DNA of 64,000 nucleotides, taken from NCBI GenBank assembly GCA_028382005.1, contig JAOESH010000008.1:1-64000 (forward strand), in the 5' to 3' direction. Positions 48,314 through 57,379 of this stretch are shown here, in pieces (the first letter of the stretch is position 1; every line of letters starts with the position of its first letter). A program made the translations under genes and the position numbers. This DNA comes from Pseudomonadota bacterium (GTDB lineage Bacteria; Pseudomonadota; Alphaproteobacteria; Puniceispirillales; Marisalimonadaceae). Below the pieces are notes generated by a model. That model saw only the letters and a list, made by a program, of their open reading frames with translations. It did not search any database and was not told the DNA's origin.

Positions 48314-48342
48314 TTGATAAATATCTATCAAATCATTATCAA
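48314..48342. promoter_or_regulatory. Cluster of TATCAA half-sites (one inverted, two direct) in the divergent DmdC/DmdB-like promoter
   Basis: TTGATA-AATATC-TATCAA at 48314-48331 plus TATCAA at 48337-48342. Confidence 0.35.
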
Positions 48343-48364
48343 TAATATAAGGAGGAAATCAACA

Positions 48365-50002
48365 ATGTCTATTTCTGAAGTTGGATTAAATAAAAATCAA
48401 GCAAATTTTGCTGCTTTAAGTCCTTTATCTTTTCTAGAAAGAACTAGAAAAACTTTTCCAAATCAAACTGCTATAGAATATAAAAACTATAAATTAAGTT
48501 ATGAGCAAGCCAGCTCTAGGTGTGATGCATTAGCTAATTTTCTTAAAAAAAGAAATATTGATTCTGGAAGTACAATTGCTGTTATGCTTCCAAATATTCC
48601 AGTAATGTGGGAATGTCATTATGGAATCCCTATGGCATTAGGTGTTATGAATGCCATTAATACAAGACTTGATAGTAATACTGTTAAATTTATTCTTGAA
48701 CACGGCGAGGCTAAATTATTTATTTATGACTCTGAGTATAGCGAAATTATACAAAAAGCTTTTCAAGATTTAAGTAACCCTCCTATATTAATTGAATATG
48801 TTGATAAAATTGCTGGGAATAAGAGATCTGATTTTGCAGATTTAAAAAACTGTCTAGATTATGAAACTGAAATACAGAATTTCATAGGTGATGAATATGA
48901 ACATGTTTTACCAAGTGATGAATGGAATTCAATAGCATTAAACTATACATCGGGAACTACAGGCAATCCAAAAGGAGTTGTTTATCATCATAGAGGAGCA
49001 TACTTAAATGCAATTGGAAATACTCTTACATGGAACCTTCCAATGCATCCAAAGTATTTGTGGACGTTGCCAATGTTCCATTGTAATGGATGGTGTTTTC
49101 CTTGGACTATTACCGAACGGGCGGGTACACATGTCTGCTTAAGACAACCTGTTGGAAATTTGATTGTTGAAGCTTTTGAAAAACACAATATAACTCATTT
49201 ATGTGGCGCACCCATAGTAATGCAAATGATAGCTGATCATTTATTACAAAATAATATTTCTCTTAAATCTGATATCAAAATGATGACGGCTGGAGCACCA
49301 CCGCCTGAGGCAGTTTTGAGTAAAATGGCTTCTTGTGGGATTGAGGTTATACATGTTTATGGTTTGACTGAAATTTATGGACCGGCGGTAGTCTGTGCTT
49401 GGCATCCAGAATGGAACGAATTAGGGGCCTCAGAGCAAGCTAAATTGAAAGCAAGACAAGGAGTTGTATATTCAGTTCAAGAAAATATGAAAATCATTGA
49501 TACTGAAACTAATAAGAATGTTGCTAAAGACGGTAATACTTTGGGAGAAGTGCTTATAAAAGGTAACATTACGATGAAGGGATATTTTAAAAATAAAAAA
49601 GCAACTGATGAAGCTTTTAAAAATGGATGGTTTCACACTGGTGATCTAGGTGTATGGCATGAAGATGGTTATATCCAACTAAAAGACAGATCCAAAGACA
49701 TTATAATATCGGGAGGAGAAAATATCTCGTCTATAGAAGTTGAAGATGCTTTATACAAACATCCTGAAGTAGTTGCTGTCGCTGTAGTTGCTAAAGAAGA
49801 CGAAAAATGGGGTGAGACACCTTGTGCATTCATTGAGATAAGTAAAGAGTCAACTGTTAATGAATTAGAACTTAAAAATCATTGTAAATCTTTATTGGCA
49901 GGTTTTAAAGTTCCTAAATATTTCAAATTTATAGAGCTACCTAAAACAAGCACAGGTAAAATTCAGAAATTTAAACTAAGAGAAGAAGCAAAGTTGATAT
50001 AA
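48365..50002 (+). CDS. AMP-binding acyl-CoA ligase (DmdB-like)
   Basis: SIALNYTSGTTGNPKGVVYHHRGAYLNAIGN, LPMFHCNGWCFPWTI, VYGLTEIYGPAVVCAWHPEWNEL, GWFHTGDLGVWHEDGYIQLKDRSKDIIISGGENISS; AAGGAGGA RBS supports ATG 48365 rather than 48275. Confidence 0.88.
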   Translation: MSISEVGLNKNQANFAALSPLSFLERTRKTFPNQTAIEYKNYKLSYEQASSRCDALANFLKKRNIDSGSTIAVMLPNIPVMWECHYGIPMALGVMNAINTRLDSNTVKFILEHGEAKLFIYDSEYSEIIQKAFQDLSNPPILIEYVDKIAGNKRSDFADLKNCLDYETEIQNFIGDEYEHVLPSDEWNSIALNYTSGTTGNPKGVVYHHRGAYLNAIGNTLTWNLPMHPKYLWTLPMFHCNGWCFPWTITERAGTHVCLRQPVGNLIVEAFEKHNITHLCGAPIVMQMIADHLLQNNISLKSDIKMMTAGAPPPEAVLSKMASCGIEVIHVYGLTEIYGPAVVCAWHPEWNELGASEQAKLKARQGVVYSVQENMKIIDTETNKNVAKDGNTLGEVLIKGNITMKGYFKNKKATDEAFKNGWFHTGDLGVWHEDGYIQLKDRSKDIIISGGENISSIEVEDALYKHPEVVAVAVVAKEDEKWGETPCAFIEISKESTVNELELKNHCKSLLAGFKVPKYFKFIELPKTSTGKIQKFKLREEAKLI

Positions 50003-50005
50003 TAT

Positions 50006-53000
50006 TTATGCTGATTTTTTTAAATCTACATTTTTAATAATTTTATCTAACGATATATCCCATTTGCTTTCGGCTATCATTATGTTTTTTTCTTTTACGT
50101 GACCATAACCTTTTATAGATAGAGGGATTTCAAGAAATTCCAATATTTTTTTACGGTTATTTTGATCTAGATTTTTAGTAATGGCAATAATAGTATTAAT
50201 AGTTTTTTCAACCAAAGCTCTTTCACTTTTTCGTTCTATTGTATAACCAAATAAGTCAAATCTAGTACCTCTTAAAAACTTGAAATTAGATAATATTTTA
50301 AAAGCTTTAAACACCCATGAGCCAAATCGTTCTTTTTGAAGATGTCCAGTATCTTTATCAATTTTTGAAAAAAGAGGAGGTGCAAGATAATATTCTAATT
50401 TTGCGTCTTTATTATTAAATAAAAACTGCTTTGCAAAATCACCGGAAGTGTGAAGTCTAGCTACTTCATACTCATCTTTATAGCGCATTAATCTGAATAA
50501 GGTTAAAGCAATTTTTCTTGTTAATGGTAACTCGATTTCATCTTTAAAAAATTTAGTTTCTTTTTGTAATACTTCATTTACAAGATCTTTGTATTTATTC
50601 GAATAAAATTTATCTTGATATAATTCAAGCACTTTAGAAAAGTTATCTATATAGTCTTGAACGGTTTCTTTCTTTTGGTTTTTTTCAAATAACCCTGCAG
50701 CTTGAAATACTTGTTCAGGATTTTCAGCTAATAATCTTCCCCATTTGAAGGCAGTAATATTTTGGTTTATTGCTACGCCATTTAATTCTATTGCTTTTTC
50801 TATTGAAGAAATTTCAATTGGTAAAAAACCATTTTGAGCAGCTAAACCTAACATCATAATGTTTGCAGATACAGTATCTCCAACTAGAGATTCAGCTAAA
50901 CTAGAAATATCAATAAAGTTAATGTTATTACTATTAATATGTATTTCGAGATGTTTTTTTAATAACTGATCATCAACTACTTTACCGATGTGAACTCCTG
51001 CTACACCAAGGGGTTCAACTCTACCATTTACAATAGCCTTAGTTTTCTTGGGGTTTAATGTTCTGGTTATAGAAGGAGAAACAGAAACAACGGCATCACA
51101 TCCTAAAAGTAGACTAGCAGTTTCGTTTGGTAACCTTGCTGATTTAGTATATAGGGATTTTTTATTACTAATTCTTATTTGGCTGGTTACGGCTCCGTTT
51201 TTTTGAGCAAGGCCAGTAAAATTCATTGATTGTGCATATAACTTATCTAAACGTGCAGCCATCACTATAATAGCTGCTATTGTTGAAACACCAGTTCCTC
51301 CAATACCAGCCATAATTATATTTTTAATGTCCTTAATCTTCTCCTTTGGGTTTTCCAAATTATTTATATTTAAAGGTAAGGACGGAAATACTTTCTTCAC
51401 TGTTTCTAATGATTTACTTGACGTAACACCAATAAAACTAGGGCAAAAACCTTTGCTGCAAGAATAATCTTTGTTACAAACACTCTGGTCAATTTGCTTT
51501 TTTGTACCGTCAAAGTGGTCAAGAGGCTTTACGGCTACACAATTTGATTTTTCAGCGCAATCCCCGCAACCTTCACAAACATCAGGATTGATAAACATTT
51601 TAACGTCGCGGTCAGCAATTAATCCTCTTTTTCTTCTGCGTCTGAGCTCTGTGGCGCATGTTTGAACATAGATAATAGCAGTAACACCCTCGATTTCTCT
51701 AACTTCTTTTTGCACTTTAATTAAATCATCTCTATGGTACATAGATACACCGTCTGCAAAGAGACGAGTTTCTTGAAATTGTTCTGGTTCGTCTGATACC
51801 ACATAGATTTTTTTTACACCCTCTGCTGCTAATTGTTTAGAAATATTCCAAGGACTTGCACCTCCTATGGCTTGTTGTCCTCCAGTCATAGCAACAGCAT
51901 CATTATACAAAATTTTAAAAGTAACATTAACATTTGCTGAAACGGCTGCTCTGATAGCTAGAGATCCAGAATGAGCATAAGTCCCATCACCAATATTTTG
52001 AAAAATATGGTTGTGGTTAGAGAATGGTGCTCTGCCAATCCAATGCCCACCTTCACCACCCATTTGACTAAAATTTGTTAGTTTTTCTGGATGTAGAAAA
52101 TAACCTATGGAATGACATCCAATTCCAATACCAACCACCTCTTCATCAGGTGTTTTTGTTCCTGAATTATGAGGACATCCAGCACAATACCATGGAGTTC
52201 TTGCTGAAACAGGAGGTAAATTGTCTCCTAGTGAAAGTGATTTTACTTTAGGAATGTCATTTTCAGTTAATTCAGGGGGCAATTTTTTTAATAGACAATC
52301 AGCAATAATATCACTTGATAACTCGGAAGTTTTTGGAATTAAAGGCTCATTTGATATAGCGTCAAGTTTACCTGATAATAGCGGTCTTTTTTTTTCGTTA
52401 AAAAGAATATGGGCTATTTGTTGTTCAACTATTCCTGCCTTTTCTTCAATAACAATAATTTCTTTATAACCTCGACAAAATTCTATTATTTCTTGATTTA
52501 TTAAAGGCCATGGAACTTTACATGAGTAAATCCCTATTCCTTTTTCTTCAGGTGATTTAATCCCAATGGTATCAAAGGCATCAATTGTTTCTGTTGTAGC
52601 CTTGCCAACGGCAACAATGCCGATCTCTTTATTAGTTGGACTATATATTACTTCATTAATATGATTGATGGTTATGAACTCTTTAGAAGCTGGAATACGT
52701 CTGTTAATTAAAGCTGATTCTCTATCAAGTGCAGGATCATGTCTGTTGACGTGAACGTTAGTTGGATTATTTAGTTTAAAAAGTTTAGGTCTAATTAATC
52801 CCATGTCAATTACAGCATTTGAATCAGCAGTGTCTCCAGTAATTTTCAAGCCTACGCATATACCAGCATGACGTGAGAGAGCAAAAGCTTGAAGGCCCAT
52901 TGAGATAACTTCATTTACGTTAGCAGGGTAAAAAACAGGTATGCCTGCAGAAATTAAGCTTTGCTCTGACTGATAAGCTAAAGTTGAACTTTTACCTATC

Positions 53001-53458
53001 GGATCTTCTGCAACTGCGAGTATCATTCCACCTTTTGCTGAAACTCCTCCCATATTAGCGTGACGAAGTGCATCCATGGCTCTATCTAACCCAGGTCCCT
53101 TGCCATACCACATTGAAAAAACACCATCAATGTCAGGTTTGTCATATAAGCCTAGCATTTGAGTTCCCCAGGCAGCGGTGGCGGCTAATTCTTCATTTAC
53201 AGCAGGTTGAAAAACTATGTTATGAAGGTCTAAATGTTTTCTAGCTCGACCAAGTTCTAAATCGAGTGTTCCAAGTGGGGAACCTGGGTATCCACTTACA
53301 TAGCCTTTAGTAAGTAAACCGTTATCTTTGTCTAACTTTGCTTGTTCAATTAAAAGTCTGACTAAGGCTTGGACGCCATTCATTAAAGCTAAATCACTAT
53401 CTTTAGTAAAACAATCATCTAACTTTATAGGATTAACTTGATTCAATATAATTCTCAT
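50006..53458 (-). CDS. Indolepyruvate ferredoxin oxidoreductase, alpha-beta-gamma fusion
   Basis: 1150 aa; GYVSGYPGSPLGTLD, PWYCAGCPHNSGTKTP, CEGCGDCAEKSNC ferredoxin motif, IIMAGIGGTGVSTIAAI gamma domain. Confidence 0.95.
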   Translation of the reverse strand: MRIILNQVNPIKLDDCFTKDSDLALMNGVQALVRLLIEQAKLDKDNGLLTKGYVSGYPGSPLGTLDLELGRARKHLDLHNIVFQPAVNEELAATAAWGTQMLGLYDKPDIDGVFSMWYGKGPGLDRAMDALRHANMGGVSAKGGMILAVAEDPIGKSSTLAYQSEQSLISAGIPVFYPANVNEVISMGLQAFALSRHAGICVGLKITGDTADSNAVIDMGLIRPKLFKLNNPTNVHVNRHDPALDRESALINRRIPASKEFITINHINEVIYSPTNKEIGIVAVGKATTETIDAFDTIGIKSPEEKGIGIYSCKVPWPLINQEIIEFCRGYKEIIVIEEKAGIVEQQIAHILFNEKKRPLLSGKLDAISNEPLIPKTSELSSDIIADCLLKKLPPELTENDIPKVKSLSLGDNLPPVSARTPWYCAGCPHNSGTKTPDEEVVGIGIGCHSIGYFLHPEKLTNFSQMGGEGGHWIGRAPFSNHNHIFQNIGDGTYAHSGSLAIRAAVSANVNVTFKILYNDAVAMTGGQQAIGGASPWNISKQLAAEGVKKIYVVSDEPEQFQETRLFADGVSMYHRDDLIKVQKEVREIEGVTAIIYVQTCATELRRRRKRGLIADRDVKMFINPDVCEGCGDCAEKSNCVAVKPLDHFDGTKKQIDQSVCNKDYSCSKGFCPSFIGVTSSKSLETVKKVFPSLPLNINNLENPKEKIKDIKNIIMAGIGGTGVSTIAAIIVMAARLDKLYAQSMNFTGLAQKNGAVTSQIRISNKKSLYTKSARLPNETASLLLGCDAVVSVSPSITRTLNPKKTKAIVNGRVEPLGVAGVHIGKVVDDQLLKKHLEIHINSNNINFIDISSLAESLVGDTVSANIMMLGLAAQNGFLPIEISSIEKAIELNGVAINQNITAFKWGRLLAENPEQVFQAAGLFEKNQKKETVQDYIDNFSKVLELYQDKFYSNKYKDLVNEVLQKETKFFKDEIELPLTRKIALTLFRLMRYKDEYEVARLHTSGDFAKQFLFNNKDAKLEYYLAPPLFSKIDKDTGHLQKERFGSWVFKAFKILSNFKFLRGTRFDLFGYTIERKSERALVEKTINTIIAITKNLDQNNRKKILEFLEIPLSIKGYGHVKEKNIMIAESKWDISLDKIIKNVDLKKSA

Positions 53459-53478
53459 TTAACATTTATTTTATTAAG

Positions 53479-53505
53479 AATTAATTTAATTAATTTAATT
53501 AATTA
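53479..53505. repeat. 9-bp tandem repeat (AATTAATTT), about 2.9 copies
   Basis: Direct reading in the divergent intergenic region. Confidence 0.8.
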
Positions 53506-53547
53506 AACAAGTCTTTAGTGCTAAGTAAATTTAAGTTTGAGAAATAT

Positions 53548-55188
53548 ATGCTTACAAAAACAAATAATTATGAAGATTTATATAAGCACTTTAGATGGTC
53601 TATTCCATCTCATTATAACATTGCTGCAAGTACTATTGATAAAAAAGAGTATCAACATAGAACCGCTTTAATACATGTTTTAGAGAATGGCAAAACACAA
53701 AACTGGTCTTTTGCCAATATAAGAAAATATTCGAACAAGCTAGCTAATACCTTTGATCATTTCAAGGTAGACAGTAATGCAAGGGTTGGTATTATTTTAG
53801 GTCAATGTCCTGAAACGGCAATAACACATATGGCTTGTTTTAAGACAGGAAGAATTTCAATTCCTTTATTTAATTTATTTGGTGTTGAGGCTCTTCACTA
53901 TCGTTTGATGAATTCAAGAGCTTCAGTAGTAATTTGTGATAAAAAAGGCCTTAATAAAATAAAGGAAATTTTTGATACGCTTCCATACTTAAAACTAATC
54001 TTGTGTATTGATATTAATAAAGATGAAACAAATATTTTGAGCTATCAAAACTTACTTGAAAGAGCGTCTGATAATTATACGACAAAGACAACTGATGCCA
54101 ATGATCCGGCAATAATTATATATACATCAGGAACTACTGGAGGTCCAAAAGGAGCATTGCTTCCACATAGGGTTTTACTAGGTCATATTCCCGGCGTAGA
54201 AATCCCTCATCATTTTTTATCGTCATCTAATCCTATAACTGATTTATTTTGGACACCGGCAGATTGGGCATGGATAGGAGGTTTGTTTGATGTTCTTCTT
54301 CCAGCATGGCATTTTGGAATTCCAGTGGTAAGTCATAGGTCTGAAAAATTTGATCCTGAGTTCGCCTTTTCTTTATTATCTAAATTGAATATTAAAAATA
54401 CTTTCTTGCCTCCTACTGCGTTGAAATTAATGAAAGCGTTTAACCCTTCTCAAAAAATGAATAGTTTGAACCTAAGAACTGTGGGTTCTGGTGGAGAAGC
54501 ATTAGGAGAAGAGTTATTAGAATGGGGTAAAAATATTCTTGGAGTTGGCATTAATGAATTTTATGGTCAAACAGAATGTAACTTAACTATATCAAATAGC
54601 CGTTTACTTATGTCAGCAAAACAAGGATCTATTGGGAAACCTGTTCCTGGTCATGATATTAGATTAATGGACAAAAAAGGTAATTTAATTTTGGAGCCTG
54701 GCTTAGATGGCGAAATAGTAGTCAAATCCGATACACCAGTTGCCTTTCTTAAATATTGGGAAAATGATGACGAAACACAAAAAAAAGTTGTGCAAGGTTG
54801 GCTTTACACTGGGGACTATGCTTACACTGACGATGAAGGATATTTTTACTTTAAAGGTCGTGAGGATGATATAATTAACACTTCAGGATATAGGGTTGGG
54901 CCAAGTGAAATTGAAGATTGTATTCTTTCACATTCAGAAGTTGAAATGGTAGGCGTTATTGGCGTCCCTGACGAAATAAGAGGAAATGTAATCAAAGCGT
55001 TTATAGTCCCTATGAATAAAAAAAATGTTTTAAGTCAAAATAATAAACTGAAGCTTAATATACAAAATTTAGTAAAGTTAAAATTAGCCGCACATGAATA
55101 TCCCCGTATTATTGAATTTGTTAAAGAATTACCAATGACCACCACCGGAAAAATTATTCGAAAAAAACTTAGAGAAAATAATAAATAG
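53548..55188 (+). CDS. Acetyl/medium-chain-type AMP-binding acyl-CoA synthetase
   Basis: IIIYTSGTTGGPKGALLPHRVLLGHIPGVE, FYGQTECNLTISN, WLYTGDYAYTDDEGYFYFKGREDDIINTSGYRVGPSEIED; ATG 53548 preferred over GTG 53518. Confidence 0.92.
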   Translation: MLTKTNNYEDLYKHFRWSIPSHYNIAASTIDKKEYQHRTALIHVLENGKTQNWSFANIRKYSNKLANTFDHFKVDSNARVGIILGQCPETAITHMACFKTGRISIPLFNLFGVEALHYRLMNSRASVVICDKKGLNKIKEIFDTLPYLKLILCIDINKDETNILSYQNLLERASDNYTTKTTDANDPAIIIYTSGTTGGPKGALLPHRVLLGHIPGVEIPHHFLSSSNPITDLFWTPADWAWIGGLFDVLLPAWHFGIPVVSHRSEKFDPEFAFSLLSKLNIKNTFLPPTALKLMKAFNPSQKMNSLNLRTVGSGGEALGEELLEWGKNILGVGINEFYGQTECNLTISNSRLLMSAKQGSIGKPVPGHDIRLMDKKGNLILEPGLDGEIVVKSDTPVAFLKYWENDDETQKKVVQGWLYTGDYAYTDDEGYFYFKGREDDIINTSGYRVGPSEIEDCILSHSEVEMVGVIGVPDEIRGNVIKAFIVPMNKKNVLSQNNKLKLNIQNLVKLKLAAHEYPRIIEFVKELPMTTTGKIIRKKLRENNK

Positions 55189-55260
55189 TATTATCATAAT
55201 ATTTATTGATTTGTTCTTTTACGTATTTTACTAAATTCACTTTAAATTGAGGGAATTATT

Positions 55261-56556
55261 ATGAGTGACAATTATAAATTTGATACACTTTCTTTGCATG
55301 CAGGTCATAGTCCTGACAAAGAAACAGGGTCACGTGCAGTCCCTATTTATCAAACAACATCTTATGTGTTTAAAGATACAGAAGAGGCAGCCGCTTTATA
55401 TAATATGGAAATTGGAGGTCATTTATATTCTAGAATATCTAATCCTACAGTTGCGGCATTGGAGCAGAGGCTTGCTGCACTAGAAGGAGGGGTAAGCGCA
55501 ATTGCATGTTCAAGTGGTATGGCGGCCATGCATTTGGTTGTGACAGCATTGTGTAGTAGTGGAGATCATATAGTGGCTTCTAGTAAAATGTATGGAGCTA
55601 ATATCAATTTACTTCAACATACTATGCCGAGATTTGGAGTAACCACAGAATTTGTTAATCCTAATGATCCAGATGCTATTGAAAAAGCTATTAAACCAAA
55701 CACAAAAATGGTTTTTGGTGAGGTGATTGGTAATCCTGGCTTAGATATAATGGACGTACCAACTATTGCAAAAATATGTAAAAAGAAGGGTATACCACTA
55801 GTTTTGGACGCAACGTTCAATACGCCATTTTTAATGCAACCATTTAATCATGGAGCTAATATAATAATTCACTCTCTTACTAAGTGGTTGGGTGGACATG
55901 GAATAGCCATTGGCGGAGCAATAGTTAATGGTGGTAATTTTGACTGGGGTGATAAAGAAAAATTTCCAACTATTTCTGGAGACCATTTTGCTTTAGGAGG
56001 CATAAGTTTTTGGGAAGAGTTTGGCCCAGCTGCTTTAACAATGAAAATAAGGGCTGAAGGCATGTATAATTTTGGTCCTTCGCTTTCGCCCACAAATGCT
56101 TTTTATTTAATGCAAGGAATTGAGACCTTACCATTAAGAATGAAAAAACATATGGAAAACACTCACAAATTATTGTCTTTTCTTCAAGATCATGATTTGG
56201 TTGAATGGGTAAAGCATCCAGACCTTGAGACCCATCCAGATCATTTAGTTGCAAAAAAAATCCTTCCTAAAGGTTCTGGTTCAGTAATAGTTTTTGGTAT
56301 CAAAGGAGGACGAAAGGCAGGACAAACTTTTATAGAGTCTGTCCAGTTAGCATCCCATTTAGCAAATGTAGGAGATGCAAAAACTCTGTTAATTCATCCA
56401 GGTAGCACTACTCACTCTCATCTTAGTGCAAAGGCGATGAAATTATCTGGTTTAACGGAGGACATGATAAGGTTATCTGTAGGTTTAGAAGATATAGACG
56501 ATATAAAGAAAGACTTTGAAAAAGGATTTCGTGCTGTATCAAAGTTAATGAAGTAG
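55261..56556 (+). CDS. O-acetylhomoserine sulfhydrylase / Cys-Met metabolism PLP enzyme (second copy, unfused)
   Basis: FDTLSLHAGHSPDKETGSRAVPIYQTTSYVFKDTEEAAALYNMEIGGHLYSRISNPTVAALEQRLAALEGG, IIHSLTKWLGGHG. Confidence 0.95.
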   Translation: MSDNYKFDTLSLHAGHSPDKETGSRAVPIYQTTSYVFKDTEEAAALYNMEIGGHLYSRISNPTVAALEQRLAALEGGVSAIACSSGMAAMHLVVTALCSSGDHIVASSKMYGANINLLQHTMPRFGVTTEFVNPNDPDAIEKAIKPNTKMVFGEVIGNPGLDIMDVPTIAKICKKKGIPLVLDATFNTPFLMQPFNHGANIIIHSLTKWLGGHGIAIGGAIVNGGNFDWGDKEKFPTISGDHFALGGISFWEEFGPAALTMKIRAEGMYNFGPSLSPTNAFYLMQGIETLPLRMKKHMENTHKLLSFLQDHDLVEWVKHPDLETHPDHLVAKKILPKGSGSVIVFGIKGGRKAGQTFIESVQLASHLANVGDAKTLLIHPGSTTHSHLSAKAMKLSGLTEDMIRLSVGLEDIDDIKKDFEKGFRAVSKLMK

Positions 56557-56568
56557 GAGTAAAACGGA

Positions 56569-57366
56569 ATGTTTATTAACTTTAAAGGTGCTAAAACATA
56601 CATAAATACAGGTGGAAAAAATATAGATGTAGATAAAACCACTCTTTGTTTTATTCATGGTTCAGGTCAAAATCATCTAAGCTTTGTTCAACAATCCAGG
56701 TATTTTGCTAATAAAGAGTATTCAGTTATTGTTCCAGACTTGCCTGGTCACGGTTTTTCAGAAGGCGTGCCATGTGTTTCAATAAAGGAAAATGCTGAGT
56801 GGATATATGATTTAGTTAAAGAATTGAAACTAAATGATATTGTTTATTTAGGTCACTCTCAAGGATGTTTAACTGGATTGGAATTAAATAAAAATTATCC
56901 AAAATTATTAAAGGGTATAATTTTCATAGCAGGATCGAATACAATTCCTGTTAATCAATTTTTAATCGATCTAGCCTCTAATGATTTTCATAAAGCTTAC
57001 AGAATGATGGTAACTTGGGGTCACGGCAAAGATGGCGCCATGTTTACTGGCAATATACCAGGCCACTCTCACTTTGGTGAAGGTTTTAATATAATGAATA
57101 TGAACAATGAAAAAACTCTTAAAATAGATTTGGAAGCATGTAATAAATATGACGGCGGGACAGATGCTGCACAAAAAATTAAAATACCAACTTTAGCGGT
57201 ATTAGCAAAGTTTGATCAAATGACACCATTAAAATCAGGAAAAAAATTTATTGATCTTCTTGATAATTGCGAGTTGAAAATTTTAGATTGTGGACATTTT
57301 TTACAGGCAGAAAGACCAAAAGAACTTAATACATTTATTTCTTCATATCTTAGAAAATTAAATTAA
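56569..57366 (+). CDS. Alpha/beta hydrolase
   Basis: CFIHGSGQNHLSF, PDLPGHGFSEG, LGHSQGCLTGLEL nucleophile elbow, DCGHFLQAERP. Confidence 0.92.
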   Translation: MFINFKGAKTYINTGGKNIDVDKTTLCFIHGSGQNHLSFVQQSRYFANKEYSVIVPDLPGHGFSEGVPCVSIKENAEWIYDLVKELKLNDIVYLGHSQGCLTGLELNKNYPKLLKGIIFIAGSNTIPVNQFLIDLASNDFHKAYRMMVTWGHGKDGAMFTGNIPGHSHFGEGFNIMNMNNEKTLKIDLEACNKYDGGTDAAQKIKIPTLAVLAKFDQMTPLKSGKKFIDLLDNCELKILDCGHFLQAERPKELNTFISSYLRKLN

Positions 57367-57379
57367 GGTTGCTTGTTTA

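Noticed and set aside
55189-55260. Leader of the OAH sulfhydrylase gene checked for a SAM-II/SAM-V type riboswitch
   Set aside because: No recognisable pseudoknot consensus by eye; a covariance-model search would be needed to be sure.
55265-56254. ORFs 55265-55483 (+1 frame) and 55614-55820, 55869-56093, 55970-56254 (minus)
   Set aside because: All overlap the unambiguous OAH sulfhydrylase CDS in other frames.
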